Part shown: one piece after another, positions 54,157 through 62,057 of the stretch
Layout: every line of letters begins with the position of its first letter
Numbering within the stretch: the first letter of the stretch is position 1
Origin: Marinilabilia salmonicolor
GTDB lineage: Bacteria > Bacteroidota > Bacteroidia > Bacteroidales > Marinilabiliaceae
DNA length: 64,000 nucleotides
NCBI RefSeq assembly: GCF_003003035.1
Contig: NZ_PVTS01000005.1
Location: 186,001-250,000, forward strand
Reading direction: 5' to 3'
Position numbers and translations under genes: made by a program
Notes under the pieces: generated by a model
Seen by the model: the letters and a program-made list of their open reading frames with translations, nothing else
The model's database searches: none
Told to the model about the DNA's origin: nothing

Positions 54157-55239
54157 ATGAGTGAACTAAGGTTAATGAAAGGCAATGAAGCCATTGCCGA
54201 GGCAGCAATTCGCTGTGGAGCCGATGGGTATTTCGGATATCCCATTACCCCGCAATCGGAGGTGATGGAGAAATTGATGGAATTGCAACCATGGAATTCC
54301 ACCGGAATGGTCGTTCTCCAGGCTGAAAGTGAAACTGCCTCAATTAATATGTTGTATGGGGGGGCAGGTTGCGGAAAAAGGGTGATGACCTCTTCTTCCA
54401 GTCCGGGTATCAGTCTCATGCAGGAAGGATTATCATACATGGCCGGTGCAGAACTTCCCTGTCTGGTGGTCAACGTTGTACGCGGAGGACCGGGACTGGG
54501 CACCATACAGCCTTCTCAGTCCGATTATTTCCAATCGGTCAAAGGAGGTGGTCATGGTGACTACAAGCTTATAGTGCTGGCACCGGCATCAGTTCAGGAA
54601 ATGGCAGATTTTGTGGAACTTGGTTTTGACCTGGCATTCAAATACCGCAATCCTGCGATGATTTTGTCTGACGGAATGATTGGTCAGATGATGGAAAAAG
54701 TGGAGCTGAAACCTCAGCAAAAACGCTGGACCGATGAAGAGGTTGCACAAATGCATCCCTGGGCTACCACCGGAAAACCCGAATCGCGCGATTACAATAT
54801 TATTACTTCTGTTGAGCTCGATTCTGAGGCTCACGAGAAGTTTAATCACCGACTTCAGGTAAAATACCGTGAACTGGAGGAAAAAGAGGTGCGTTTTGAA
54901 ACAACAGATGTGGATGACGCAGATTATCTGATTGTTGCCTATGGAAGCAGCGCCCGTATTTCTGCTGCAGCCATCGAAATACTCCGGGAAAAGGGTATCA
55001 AAGTTGGGCTTTTGCGTCCCATAACACTTTATCCATTCCCCACAAAGGAGATTCAGCGACTGGGTGCAAAGATGAAAGGTATTTTGTCTGTGGAGATGAG
55101 TAGCGGACAAATGGTGGAAGATGTAAGGCTGGCAGTAGAAGGAAAAGTAAAAGTAGAGCACTTTGGACGTTACGGCGGAGTTGTTCATTCGCCCGATGAG
55201 GTTGCCGAGGCTCTGGAACAAAAACTGATTGGAGGATAA
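54157..55239 (+). CDS. vorB: 2-oxoacid:ferredoxin oxidoreductase, alpha subunit (VorB/KorA-like)
   Basis: 360 residues. Seen: LMKGNEAIAEAAIRCGADGY, FGYPITPQSEVMEKL, LQAESETASINMLYGGAGCG, TSSSSPGISLMQEGLSYMAG, and RGGPGLGTIQPSQSDYFQ. These make up the pyrimidine-binding domain with the catalytic Glu of thiamine-diphosphate-dependent oxidoreductases. The second half is a transketolase-C-like domain. With the other subunits it converts a 2-oxoacid plus CoA to acyl-CoA, CO2 and reduced ferredoxin. The VorB subtype is closest to branched-chain 2-oxoacid enzymes; 2-oxoglutarate is the main alternative. Confidence 0.9.
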   Translation: MSELRLMKGNEAIAEAAIRCGADGYFGYPITPQSEVMEKLMELQPWNSTGMVVLQAESETASINMLYGGAGCGKRVMTSSSSPGISLMQEGLSYMAGAELPCLVVNVVRGGPGLGTIQPSQSDYFQSVKGGGHGDYKLIVLAPASVQEMADFVELGFDLAFKYRNPAMILSDGMIGQMMEKVELKPQQKRWTDEEVAQMHPWATTGKPESRDYNIITSVELDSEAHEKFNHRLQVKYRELEEKEVRFETTDVDDADYLIVAYGSSARISAAAIEILREKGIKVGLLRPITLYPFPTKEIQRLGAKMKGILSVEMSSGQMVEDVRLAVEGKVKVEHFGRYGGVVHSPDEVAEALEQKLIGG

Positions 55240-55243
55240 GACA

Positions 55244-56011
55244 ATGGCTGAAATAACTGAAGATATCAAAGTAGCGGAGAACATCGTTCATAAAAAAAGC
55301 AGTGTTCTGACCGATAAAGTAATGCACTATTGTCCGGGCTGTAGCCATGGTGTTGTTCATAAACTTCTGGCTGAAGTCATTGAGGAGATGGGTATTCAGG
55401 ACAAAACCATTGGAGTTGCTCCGGTGGGTTGCTCCGTGTTTATCTACAACTACCTGGCCATCGACTGGCAGGAGGCTGCCCACGGGCGGGCACCCGCTTT
55501 GGGAACAGCCATCTCAAGGTTGCGTCCCGATCGTTATGTGGTGACCTACCAGGGAGATGGAGACCTTGCAGCCATTGGTACGGCTGAAACCATTCACGCC
55601 TGTAACCGTGGTGAGAATATGGTAATGATATTTATCAATAACGGTATCTACGGGATGACCGGTGGTCAGATGGCTCCGACCACTCTGGAAGGAATGAAAG
55701 CTTCCACCTGTCCGTTTGGGCGTGACCCCAAAACGGATGGTAATCCTCTCAAAATCACCGAGATTGTTGCTCAGCTTCCCGGAACCAACTTTGTTACCCG
55801 GCAGGCAGTGCATACTGCTGCTGCTGTAAGACGGACAAAAAAGGCCATCCGGAAAGCTTTTGAGAAACAAAAGGACAAGACCGGAACTTCATTTGTTGAA
55901 GTGGTTTCCACCTGCAACTCAGGCTGGAAGATGAATCCTGTGGATTCCAACAACTGGATGGAAGAGAATATGTTCCCGTTTTATCCACTTGGTGATATTA
56001 AAGACGTTTAA
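55244..56011 (+). CDS. 2-oxoacid:ferredoxin oxidoreductase, beta (TPP-binding) subunit
   Basis: 255 residues from ATG 55244; an in-frame TTG at 55229 overlaps the previous gene and is rejected. Seen: MHYCPGCSHGVVHKLLAEV, the AHGRAPALGTAISRLRPD loop, and the TPP diphosphate/Mg motif GDGDLAAIGTAETIHACNR through FINNGIYGMTGGQMAPTT (GDG...NN). The order alpha then beta is typical for Vor/Kor complexes. Located 4 bp after the alpha subunit, so translation is linked. Confidence 0.92.
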   Translation: MAEITEDIKVAENIVHKKSSVLTDKVMHYCPGCSHGVVHKLLAEVIEEMGIQDKTIGVAPVGCSVFIYNYLAIDWQEAAHGRAPALGTAISRLRPDRYVVTYQGDGDLAAIGTAETIHACNRGENMVMIFINNGIYGMTGGQMAPTTLEGMKASTCPFGRDPKTDGNPLKITEIVAQLPGTNFVTRQAVHTAAAVRRTKKAIRKAFEKQKDKTGTSFVEVVSTCNSGWKMNPVDSNNWMEENMFPFYPLGDIKDV

Positions 56012-56125
56012 GAGACGGGATAATTAACCGACACAATGTTTAACAGAACATTTGTGGTTCTCCGCGACTTGTCTGAGGTGTTTGATTGACGGATGGTTGT
56101 GGAGATTCATAAAAAACAGTTTGTT

Positions 56126-56683
56126 ATGAAGGAAGAAATAATAATAGCAGGATTTGGTGGCCAGGGCGTTTTGTCTATGGGAAAAATCCTTGCCTATTCA
56201 GGCGTGATGCAGGGGCAGGAGGTAACATGGATGCCTTCTTACGGACCTGAAATGCGGGGCGGAACAGCCAATGTTACGGTTGTTTTGAGCGATAACCGCA
56301 TCAGTTCGCCGATTTTGCATGCTTTCGATACTGCCATCATCCTGAATCAGCAATCAATGGATAAGTTTGAACCACTGGTGAAACCTGGTGGTCTGTTGTT
56401 GTACGATCCCAATGGAATTACCCGTCATCCGGAAAGAGATGACATCAATATCTATAAAATTGAAGCTGCTGAAGAGGCTGCTCAGTTGAAATCAGCCAAA
56501 ACTTTTAATATGATTGTTTTGGGAGCTTTCCTTAAGGTTAAGCCTGTGGTTGAGATGGAGAACGTTCTTAAAGGATTGAAGAAATCACTTCCCGAACGCC
56601 ATCATCATCTGATTCCGATGAATGAAAAAGCCATTCAACGAGGCGGAGAAATTGTTAAGGAAGTAACTCTGGTTAAGGCCTGA
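56126..56683 (+). CDS. 2-oxoacid:ferredoxin oxidoreductase, gamma subunit
   Basis: 185 residues from ATG 56126 (family-typical KEEIIIAGFGGQGVLSMGK); the frame is open back to 56093. Other blocks: VTWMPSYGPEMRGGTANVTV and a central DTAIILNQQSMDKFEPLV. The gamma domain holds the coenzyme A contacting region and completes the catalytic complex. It ends the operon; a gap with a weak terminator follows. Confidence 0.9.
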   Translation: MKEEIIIAGFGGQGVLSMGKILAYSGVMQGQEVTWMPSYGPEMRGGTANVTVVLSDNRISSPILHAFDTAIILNQQSMDKFEPLVKPGGLLLYDPNGITRHPERDDINIYKIEAAEEAAQLKSAKTFNMIVLGAFLKVKPVVEMENVLKGLKKSLPERHHHLIPMNEKAIQRGGEIVKEVTLVKA

Positions 56684-56708
56684 GATTTTTAGCCTGATAA
56701 GATTTTTC

Positions 56709-56798
56709 AAAGACACGAAAAGTGCGGTAATTACAACTTTACACTGATTTTTTAAGTGTTGGGTTGGAGAGACCGTGTTTTTCGTGTTTTTTTTTGAA
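56709..56798 (+). terminator. Probable terminator of the oxidoreductase operon
   Basis: ACACGAAAA and TTTTCGTGT pair over a long loop that contains TTTACACTGATTTTTTAAGTG; the right arm is followed by TTTTTTTT. The long loop makes it less certain than the surface protein terminators. Confidence 0.5.
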
Positions 56799-56835
56799 AA
56801 AAATAGTATCTTGAAACAGCGCTATCCACTAAAAC

Positions 56836-57006
56836 TGATTAATTCATAAATAATTTAATACGATGATCAACCACCTGCGAAATATGAACGTCCTCGATAA
56901 AATAGATTTGAAAATAGTTTACTATTTCCCTCATCAATTTCATCTGCGGTTGTCCATATTTCTATCTGTTTGACCATCTCATCACAATGATTCATGAATT
57001 AATCAG
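56836..57006 (+). repeat. 165-170 bp element with terminal inverted repeats, copy B
   Basis: Ends GATTAATTCAT and ATGAATTAATC are exactly complementary, and pairing continues for several bases. Internal hairpin AAATAGT-TT-ACTATTT. The 36-codon frame (ATG 56863, MINHLRNMNVLDKIDL...) is open. It lies 15 bp upstream of the next gene, so it may carry that gene's promoter. Confidence 0.8.
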
Positions 57007-57020
57007 GTAAAACAAACGTT

Positions 57021-57392
57021 ATGAAGGAAGGAAAAATACATCTTATCGATCTCGATTTTGAGTATAAAATGTGGAAGAATCACCTGGAGTGGTTTCTTCG
57101 TGATTTGAAAATCATCAGAGATCGCAACAATGAAATAGCCGGCGGGCAGGGCAAAAAAGAGCTTAATGCTGTGGAAGAGATGATTCTGGACGAGTGGGAA
57201 GATCAGATAAAAAAGATGATGGGCCGTATTAAAACTCAGGAACAGGAGCTTCAATACTACAATAAGGATTTTCCGATTACTGCGGACCATCAATACTTCG
57301 ATGAGCATTTGGGACTAAGACAAAGGATGGAAAAGCTGTCGAATAATGTGATTGCCAAGATTTCAGATTTAATAAAAGAGTTGAGTGTATAA
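57021..57392 (+). CDS. Hypothetical helical protein
   Basis: 123 residues, no signal peptide or membrane segment. The composition is charged, with heptad-like helices: about 15-45 (WKNHLEWFLRDLKIIRDRNN), 50-80 (EEMILDEWEDQIKKMMGRIK) and 95-123. I do not recognise a family. It stands between the 2-oxoacid oxidoreductase operon and the APC permease gene, 124 bp from the latter. Codon use and start (ATG after an AT-rich stretch) look like a real gene. Confidence 0.6.
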   Translation: MKEGKIHLIDLDFEYKMWKNHLEWFLRDLKIIRDRNNEIAGGQGKKELNAVEEMILDEWEDQIKKMMGRIKTQEQELQYYNKDFPITADHQYFDEHLGLRQRMEKLSNNVIAKISDLIKELSV

Positions 57393-57515
57393 TGCGGATT
57401 TGTGTTAATCGGACGAATCCCGTTCATTTAATTATTGTGATGAACCAAATATATTTTTCATTTGAACGGAGAACAATAACGTTCTTTCAGCGGTTTAACT
57501 GAATAAACAATTTAT

Positions 57516-59627
57516 ATGGAAGGGAAAAAGAAGCTGACAAAAGAGTTGGGATTGTTTGATGTTTTTGCCATCAGCACCGGTGCTATGTTTAGTTCCGGTT
57601 TTTTTCTTTTGCCCGGCCTTGCTTCGCAATATACCGGACCTTCTGTATTTGTTGCCTACCTGGTCTCGGGTTTGCTTATTTTACCCGCCATGTTTAGCAT
57701 GGCCGAGATTGCTACAGCACTGCCCCGAGCCGGAGGGGCCTATTTCTTCCTGGATCGGAGTCTTGGACCGCTAATGGGAACCATCGGGGGACTGGGAACT
57801 TATCTTTCGTTGGTTTTTAAGACTGCTTTTGCGATTATTGGTATCGGGGCATATGCGGCCATTTTCTGGGATGTTCCGGTTCAGTTGGTGGCGGTGGCGG
57901 CCACGATGGTCTTTACAGGGCTCAATCTTATTGGAGCCAAAAAAACATCCGGCCTTCAGAACTTCTTCATTATTTTCCTCCTGGTGGTTTTGGGAGGCTT
58001 TGTTTTTGAAGGGTTATATACTGTATTCTTTACCGAGAGGATCGAAGGACCGTCGGCAAATGAACATTTCACTCCGTTTTTCACCAATGGCATCGAAGGG
58101 ATAATTACCACTGCCGGTTTTGTCTTCGTTTCATATCTTGGATTGACCAAAGTGGCCAGTGTGGCTGAGGAGATCAAAAACCCTGAACGGAATATTCCAT
58201 TGGGTATGTTGTTGTCACTGGTTATTACCAGCGTCATTTATTTCCTGGGTGTGTTTGTGATGGTTGCCCTGATTGATCCGAAAGATTTTGCCAATGAGTT
58301 GGCACCGGCGGCAACTGCGGCCAAACAGCTTTTTAAATGGATGCCTGGTCAGACAGGTGCTTACCTGATGGTCGGGGCGGCCATGGCTGCCTTTGCCTCC
58401 ACCGGAAATGCCGGGTTGCTCTCGTCATCGCGATACCCCTTTGCCATGGCCAGAGATAAACTTTTCCCTCCCCGGTTTGCCAGGGTTGGAAAATCCGGTA
58501 CTCCGATACTTTCCATATTGTTCACTTCGGGGTTGGTGCTTTTTCTCATACTTGTGGTATCGGAAGAGGGCATTGCCAAACTTGCCAGTGCTTTTCAGCT
58601 TTTTATTTTTATGCTGATCAATTTTTCTGTAATTGTATTCCGAAAGAGCAACATAGAATCATACGATCCCGGATATAAATCGCCCTGGTACCCGGGGATG
58701 CAGATTGCAGGCATTTTTGTGTCCCTGGTGTTGATTGTTTATATGGGGTGGATGGCAGTTATCTTCAGTGGTATTGTAACACTTTTATCTTTTTTATGGT
58801 ACTATTATTACGCCCGTGAAAAGGTTAAACGTGAGGGGGCTATTTTTCACTGGTTTGCACTACTGGGTAAGTATCAGTATTCCGAGCTGGAAAATGAGTT
58901 TATGACCATCCTAAAGGAGAAAGGACTCCGGCAGGGGGATCCCTTTGATGAGACCATCACGAGAGCCAGAATTACTTCTTTGGAGAAAGATGTGGAATTT
59001 GATGATTTGGTAGCACATGTGGCAGAGGTGTTCTCTACCGAGATGCACGCCAGCAAAGAGACATTGATCAATGAGTTTATGACCACCTCCGCCATAGAGC
59101 CGGCACTGATTATTCCGGAAGTCTCTATCTTATATGCCAAAAGTGAAGGGGTTGATCATCCCTCTCTGCATATTGTTTTGTCGAGCAGAGGAATTCGGAA
59201 GCCTGTTGGCAAAGGAGGAATCTCTTCGGAGGATTATATCCGCATATTCTTTTTCCTGGTTAATCCGCCCAGTGACTCACGTCAGCAACTGAGGATGCTT
59301 TCGAGGCTTGTGGACATTATCGAACGGGAAGAATTTGTGGAAGAGATGTTCGATCATAAGAGTCATAGAAAAATTAAGGAATATTTGTTGCACAACGAGC
59401 GTTTCTTTACCGTGAGGTTGTTGCCTCAGTCCGCTCAGTTTGAACTGGTGGGAAAAAAGCTAAAAGAGATATCTCTTCCGCCTGATGTGCTTGTTGCTTT
59501 GATAGAACGTGATTCGGAAACATTTGCTCCGCATGGAGATACGGTACTGGAAGAACATGATGCATTGACTTTGATAGGAGAACCAAAGTCAATAGCGCAA
59601 CTGTTCGATAAGTATCTGAAACAATAA
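57516..59627 (+). CDS. APC-family amino-acid permease with EIIA-like and TrkA-C-like cytoplasmic domains
   Basis: 703 residues. Residues 1-435 have about 12 membrane helices of the APC type: the opening GLFDVFAISTGAMFSSGFFL with the Gly-rich helix 1, ALPRAGGAYFFLDRSLGPL, and SYLGLTKVASVAEEIKNPER. Residues about 470-635 resemble a PTS EIIA type 2 domain (ASKETLINEFMTT, IPEVSILYAKSEGVDHP, RIFFFLVNPPSDSRQQLR). The spot where active EIIA has IPH carries IPE (about residue 533), so phosphotransfer is unlikely. Residues about 640-703 look like a TrkA-C (RCK_C) ligand-binding domain. Uptake of an amino acid or polyamine gated by the tail is inferred. Confidence 0.8.
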   Translation: MEGKKKLTKELGLFDVFAISTGAMFSSGFFLLPGLASQYTGPSVFVAYLVSGLLILPAMFSMAEIATALPRAGGAYFFLDRSLGPLMGTIGGLGTYLSLVFKTAFAIIGIGAYAAIFWDVPVQLVAVAATMVFTGLNLIGAKKTSGLQNFFIIFLLVVLGGFVFEGLYTVFFTERIEGPSANEHFTPFFTNGIEGIITTAGFVFVSYLGLTKVASVAEEIKNPERNIPLGMLLSLVITSVIYFLGVFVMVALIDPKDFANELAPAATAAKQLFKWMPGQTGAYLMVGAAMAAFASTGNAGLLSSSRYPFAMARDKLFPPRFARVGKSGTPILSILFTSGLVLFLILVVSEEGIAKLASAFQLFIFMLINFSVIVFRKSNIESYDPGYKSPWYPGMQIAGIFVSLVLIVYMGWMAVIFSGIVTLLSFLWYYYYAREKVKREGAIFHWFALLGKYQYSELENEFMTILKEKGLRQGDPFDETITRARITSLEKDVEFDDLVAHVAEVFSTEMHASKETLINEFMTTSAIEPALIIPEVSILYAKSEGVDHPSLHIVLSSRGIRKPVGKGGISSEDYIRIFFFLVNPPSDSRQQLRMLSRLVDIIEREEFVEEMFDHKSHRKIKEYLLHNERFFTVRLLPQSAQFELVGKKLKEISLPPDVLVALIERDSETFAPHGDTVLEEHDALTLIGEPKSIAQLFDKYLKQ

Positions 59628-59651
59628 TCCAGGTTAGCCCGGACTCATAAA

Positions 59652-60146
59652 TTATTCCAGAATTTTCTCATAGATCACCACATCCAGTAACTCGTTGAAC
59701 TTTTGTCCAACCTGCCTGAAGTGGGCGCATTTTTCGAATCCGCACTTGGCAAAGAGGCGGATGCTGTTTTCATTGGTTCCGGTAATGGTGCCCAGTAAAA
59801 CTTTTATGTCACGTTTTAGGGCTTCTTTTTCCAAAAAATTCACTGTTTGAAAACCAATGCCCTGACCGCAATATTCCGGCTTCAGATAAACTGTTGCCTC
59901 AGCTGTTCTGTCATATGCCTGACGCTTTTTAAACTGGCACAGATAGCAGTATCCGGCTGTTTTTCCATCGGCTTTTACAATGAAAGAAGGATATTTCTTG
60001 TTATGGAAAGGGATTATTTCTCTGAGTTCCTCAAAACTCACCGGATGAGTATGAAAGGTAGCAGTAGTCTCAGTAATATAATAGTCGTATATCTCTTTTA
60101 TGGCCACCAGGTCATTGAGGGTGGCTTTCTCGAATTTAATTTCCAT
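59652..60146 (-). CDS. GNAT N-acetyltransferase (phosphinothricin acetyltransferase-like)
   Basis: 164 residues. Seen: the N-terminal FEKATLNDLVAIKEIYDYYI and ETTATFHTHPVSFEEL, the motif A strand AEATVYLKPEYCGQGIGFQT (acetyl-CoA pyrophosphate loop, with Gln-Gly-Ile-Gly), and the NENSIRLFAKCGFEKCAHFR ending. This is the Pat/MnaT branch, which acetylates methionine sulfone, phosphinothricin or similar compounds. The substrate here is unknown. It converges on the APC permease gene with 25 bp between stops. Confidence 0.85.
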   Translation of the reverse strand: MEIKFEKATLNDLVAIKEIYDYYITETTATFHTHPVSFEELREIIPFHNKKYPSFIVKADGKTAGYCYLCQFKKRQAYDRTAEATVYLKPEYCGQGIGFQTVNFLEKEALKRDIKVLLGTITGTNENSIRLFAKCGFEKCAHFRQVGQKFNELLDVVIYEKILE

Positions 60147-60161
60147 AGTTGATATCGTTGT

Positions 60162-60425
60162 CTATTTGTGGTTAATTCTTTTGTTAAAAAGACCTACTCT
60201 TTTGGATTCTTTTTTGCTTTCCAGAAACCCGTTTAAAAAGAGCACTGTTCCAAAACCCATAAAACAACCTGACCATAAAAAGGAGATGTCGGTTAGGTGG
60301 GCTGAACACAATGCCAGCAAAACAATTATTATTCCGGGTATAATATTTTTGTAGTGCGGTTTCTTTTTAAATCGCATGCCAGTGATTATTTCTTGATTTT
60401 TGAAGTCCTCATTGCAATAATTCAT
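60162..60425 (-). CDS. Small two-helix membrane protein, hypothetical
   Basis: 87 residues. Two hydrophobic segments, IIPGIIIVLLALCSAH (about 28-44) and FLWSGCFMGFGTVLFLNGFL (about 49-68), flanked by lysine-rich ends that suggest both termini are cytoplasmic. It ends 15 bp before the acetyltransferase start, so they may share a transcript. No family recognised. Confidence 0.55.
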   Translation of the reverse strand: MNYCNEDFKNQEIITGMRFKKKPHYKNIIPGIIIVLLALCSAHLTDISFLWSGCFMGFGTVLFLNGFLESKKESKRVGLFNKRINHK

Positions 60426-60632
60426 GGTTAAAACAGTTTAAAGATAATGAATTTGTAATGTGAATGGTTATTTTTTGTGTCAATTTTTTTGTTCACTTTT
60501 TCAATCTACCCGAATTCAACGGGAGCTTTTTTGACGGGGAGGTTTATTCCGGTCAATGCAAATCGTCACCATTCTTTCCACCGGCTTATTTTCATTATCT
60601 TTATCGCCCCAAACAAAAAAATCAAGGACATC

Positions 60633-61652
60633 ATGAATCCCATCATACTAGGTATTGAATCTTCCTGCGATGATACCTCCGCAGCAATCATAAAAGGCGA
60701 TACCATTCTTTCGAATGTTATAGCCGGACAGAAGGTGCATGAGGAGTATGGTGGTGTTGTCCCCGAACTGGCATCCAGGGCGCATCAGCAGAATATCATT
60801 CCGGTGGTGCATAAGGCTATGAAGGATGCCAAAGTGACTCCGGAGGAAATATCTGCAGTCGCTTTTACCAGGGGGCCCGGACTGATGGGATCGTTATTGG
60901 TGGGTACCAGTTTTGCAAAAGGGTTTGCACTGGCCCGGAAGATCCCCTTGATCGAGGTTAACCATTTGCAGGCACATGTGCTCGCTCATTTTATTCAGGA
61001 GTCGGACAGCAAACATGAGGTGCCGGAATTTCCCTTTCTGTGTTTGCTCGTTTCCGGAGGAAACAGTCAGATAGTTCTGGTGAAAGACCACCTGGAGATG
61101 GAAATTATCGGTCAGACCATAGATGATGCTGCCGGAGAGGCCTTTGATAAGTGTGCCAAGGTGATGGGGCTTCCCTATCCCGGGGGGCCACTGATAGATC
61201 AGTTTTCCAAAGATGGCAATCCGGATGCCTTTCAGTTTTCCAAACCCCGTATTGCTGATTTTGATTACAGCTTTAGCGGCTTGAAGACCTCTTTCCTCTA
61301 TTTTTTAAAGGATCACATTAAGAAAGAGCCCGACTTTATTGAAAATAACAAAAATGACCTGTGCGCTTCCCTTCAGAAAACCATAGTGGATATTCTGATG
61401 GATAAGCTTATTGCGGCGTCCAAAAAGACAGGGATTAAAGAAATAGCGCTTGCAGGAGGAGTTTCTGCCAATTCAGGATTGCGTCAGGCTTTTGTGGATG
61501 GCCGTGAGAAGTATGGCTGGAACATCTATATTCCTGAGTTTTCATATACCACCGACAATGCTGCTATGATTGCCATTACCGGACTTTTTAAATTTCGAAA
61601 GCAGGAGTTTGTGGGGCAGGAGGTGGCCCCGTATGCCAGGATGGGGATTTGA
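60633..61652 (+). CDS. tsaD: tRNA N6-threonylcarbamoyladenosine transferase TsaD
   Basis: 339 residues from ATG 60633; the frame is open upstream to 60477, but those 52 residues are not family-like. TsaD moves the threonylcarbamoyl group onto A37 of tRNAs reading ANN codons. Seen: ILGIESSCDDTSAAII, EYGGVVPELASRAHQQNIIP, RGPGLMGSLLVGTSFAKG, the metal-binding HLQAHVLAH (His111, His115), LLVSGGNSQIVLV, DDAAGEAFDKCAKVMGLPYP, the GGVSANSGLR loop, and SYTTDNAAMIA with the last metal Asp. Single gene; no terminator is evident before the next gene. Confidence 0.96.
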   Translation: MNPIILGIESSCDDTSAAIIKGDTILSNVIAGQKVHEEYGGVVPELASRAHQQNIIPVVHKAMKDAKVTPEEISAVAFTRGPGLMGSLLVGTSFAKGFALARKIPLIEVNHLQAHVLAHFIQESDSKHEVPEFPFLCLLVSGGNSQIVLVKDHLEMEIIGQTIDDAAGEAFDKCAKVMGLPYPGGPLIDQFSKDGNPDAFQFSKPRIADFDYSFSGLKTSFLYFLKDHIKKEPDFIENNKNDLCASLQKTIVDILMDKLIAASKKTGIKEIALAGGVSANSGLRQAFVDGREKYGWNIYIPEFSYTTDNAAMIAITGLFKFRKQEFVGQEVAPYARMGI

Positions 61653-61751
61653 AAAGGTTGAGGATGAGACTAAGATTGAGGTTAATGCTAAGGTTAAGAG
61701 TGAGAGAGTGTGTTGATTCTACGTAACTTTTTTATCACAAAACGGAACCCA

Positions 61752-62057
61752 ATGAGTGAGGAGCAACAAGAAATACGGTATCGGGTAAACGGAGCTGATT
61801 TTGTAACCCGACAGATGGGCAATGAGATGGTTATGGTGCCGCTTACCGATAAGGTGGCAGATATGACCAGTGTGCTTACACTTAATGAAGTTGGTGCAGA
61901 TATTTTGAGGCTTCTTGAAACACCCCAGACTAAAGAAGAATTGATTCGTCAGATGTTGGACCTTTATGATGTTGATGAGTCCACCCTGATAGAAGATGTA
62001 GAAGCGTTTATAGCTGAAGCTACTCAAAAAAATGTAATTGAGATTATTCAACCCTGA
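61752..62057 (+). CDS. PqqD-family peptide-binding protein
   Basis: 101 residues from ATG 61752; the upstream in-frame ATG at 61710 is unlikely. Pattern of PqqD-like domains: short strands (YRVNGADFVTRQMGNEMVMV), then LTLNEVGADILRLLETPQTK and the helices EELIRQMLDLYDVDESTLIE and VEAFIAEATQ. Such domains bind the leader of a precursor peptide and hold it for modifying enzymes. Its TGA overlaps the start of the next gene (shared A at 62057), so the two act together. Confidence 0.85.
   Translation: MSEEQQEIRYRVNGADFVTRQMGNEMVMVPLTDKVADMTSVLTLNEVGADILRLLETPQTKEELIRQMLDLYDVDESTLIEDVEAFIAEATQKNVIEIIQP

Noticed and set aside
54589-55284. 231-codon minus-strand frame over the oxidoreductase alpha subunit
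   Set aside because: Antisense to a clearly conserved enzyme gene; residues have no domain features.
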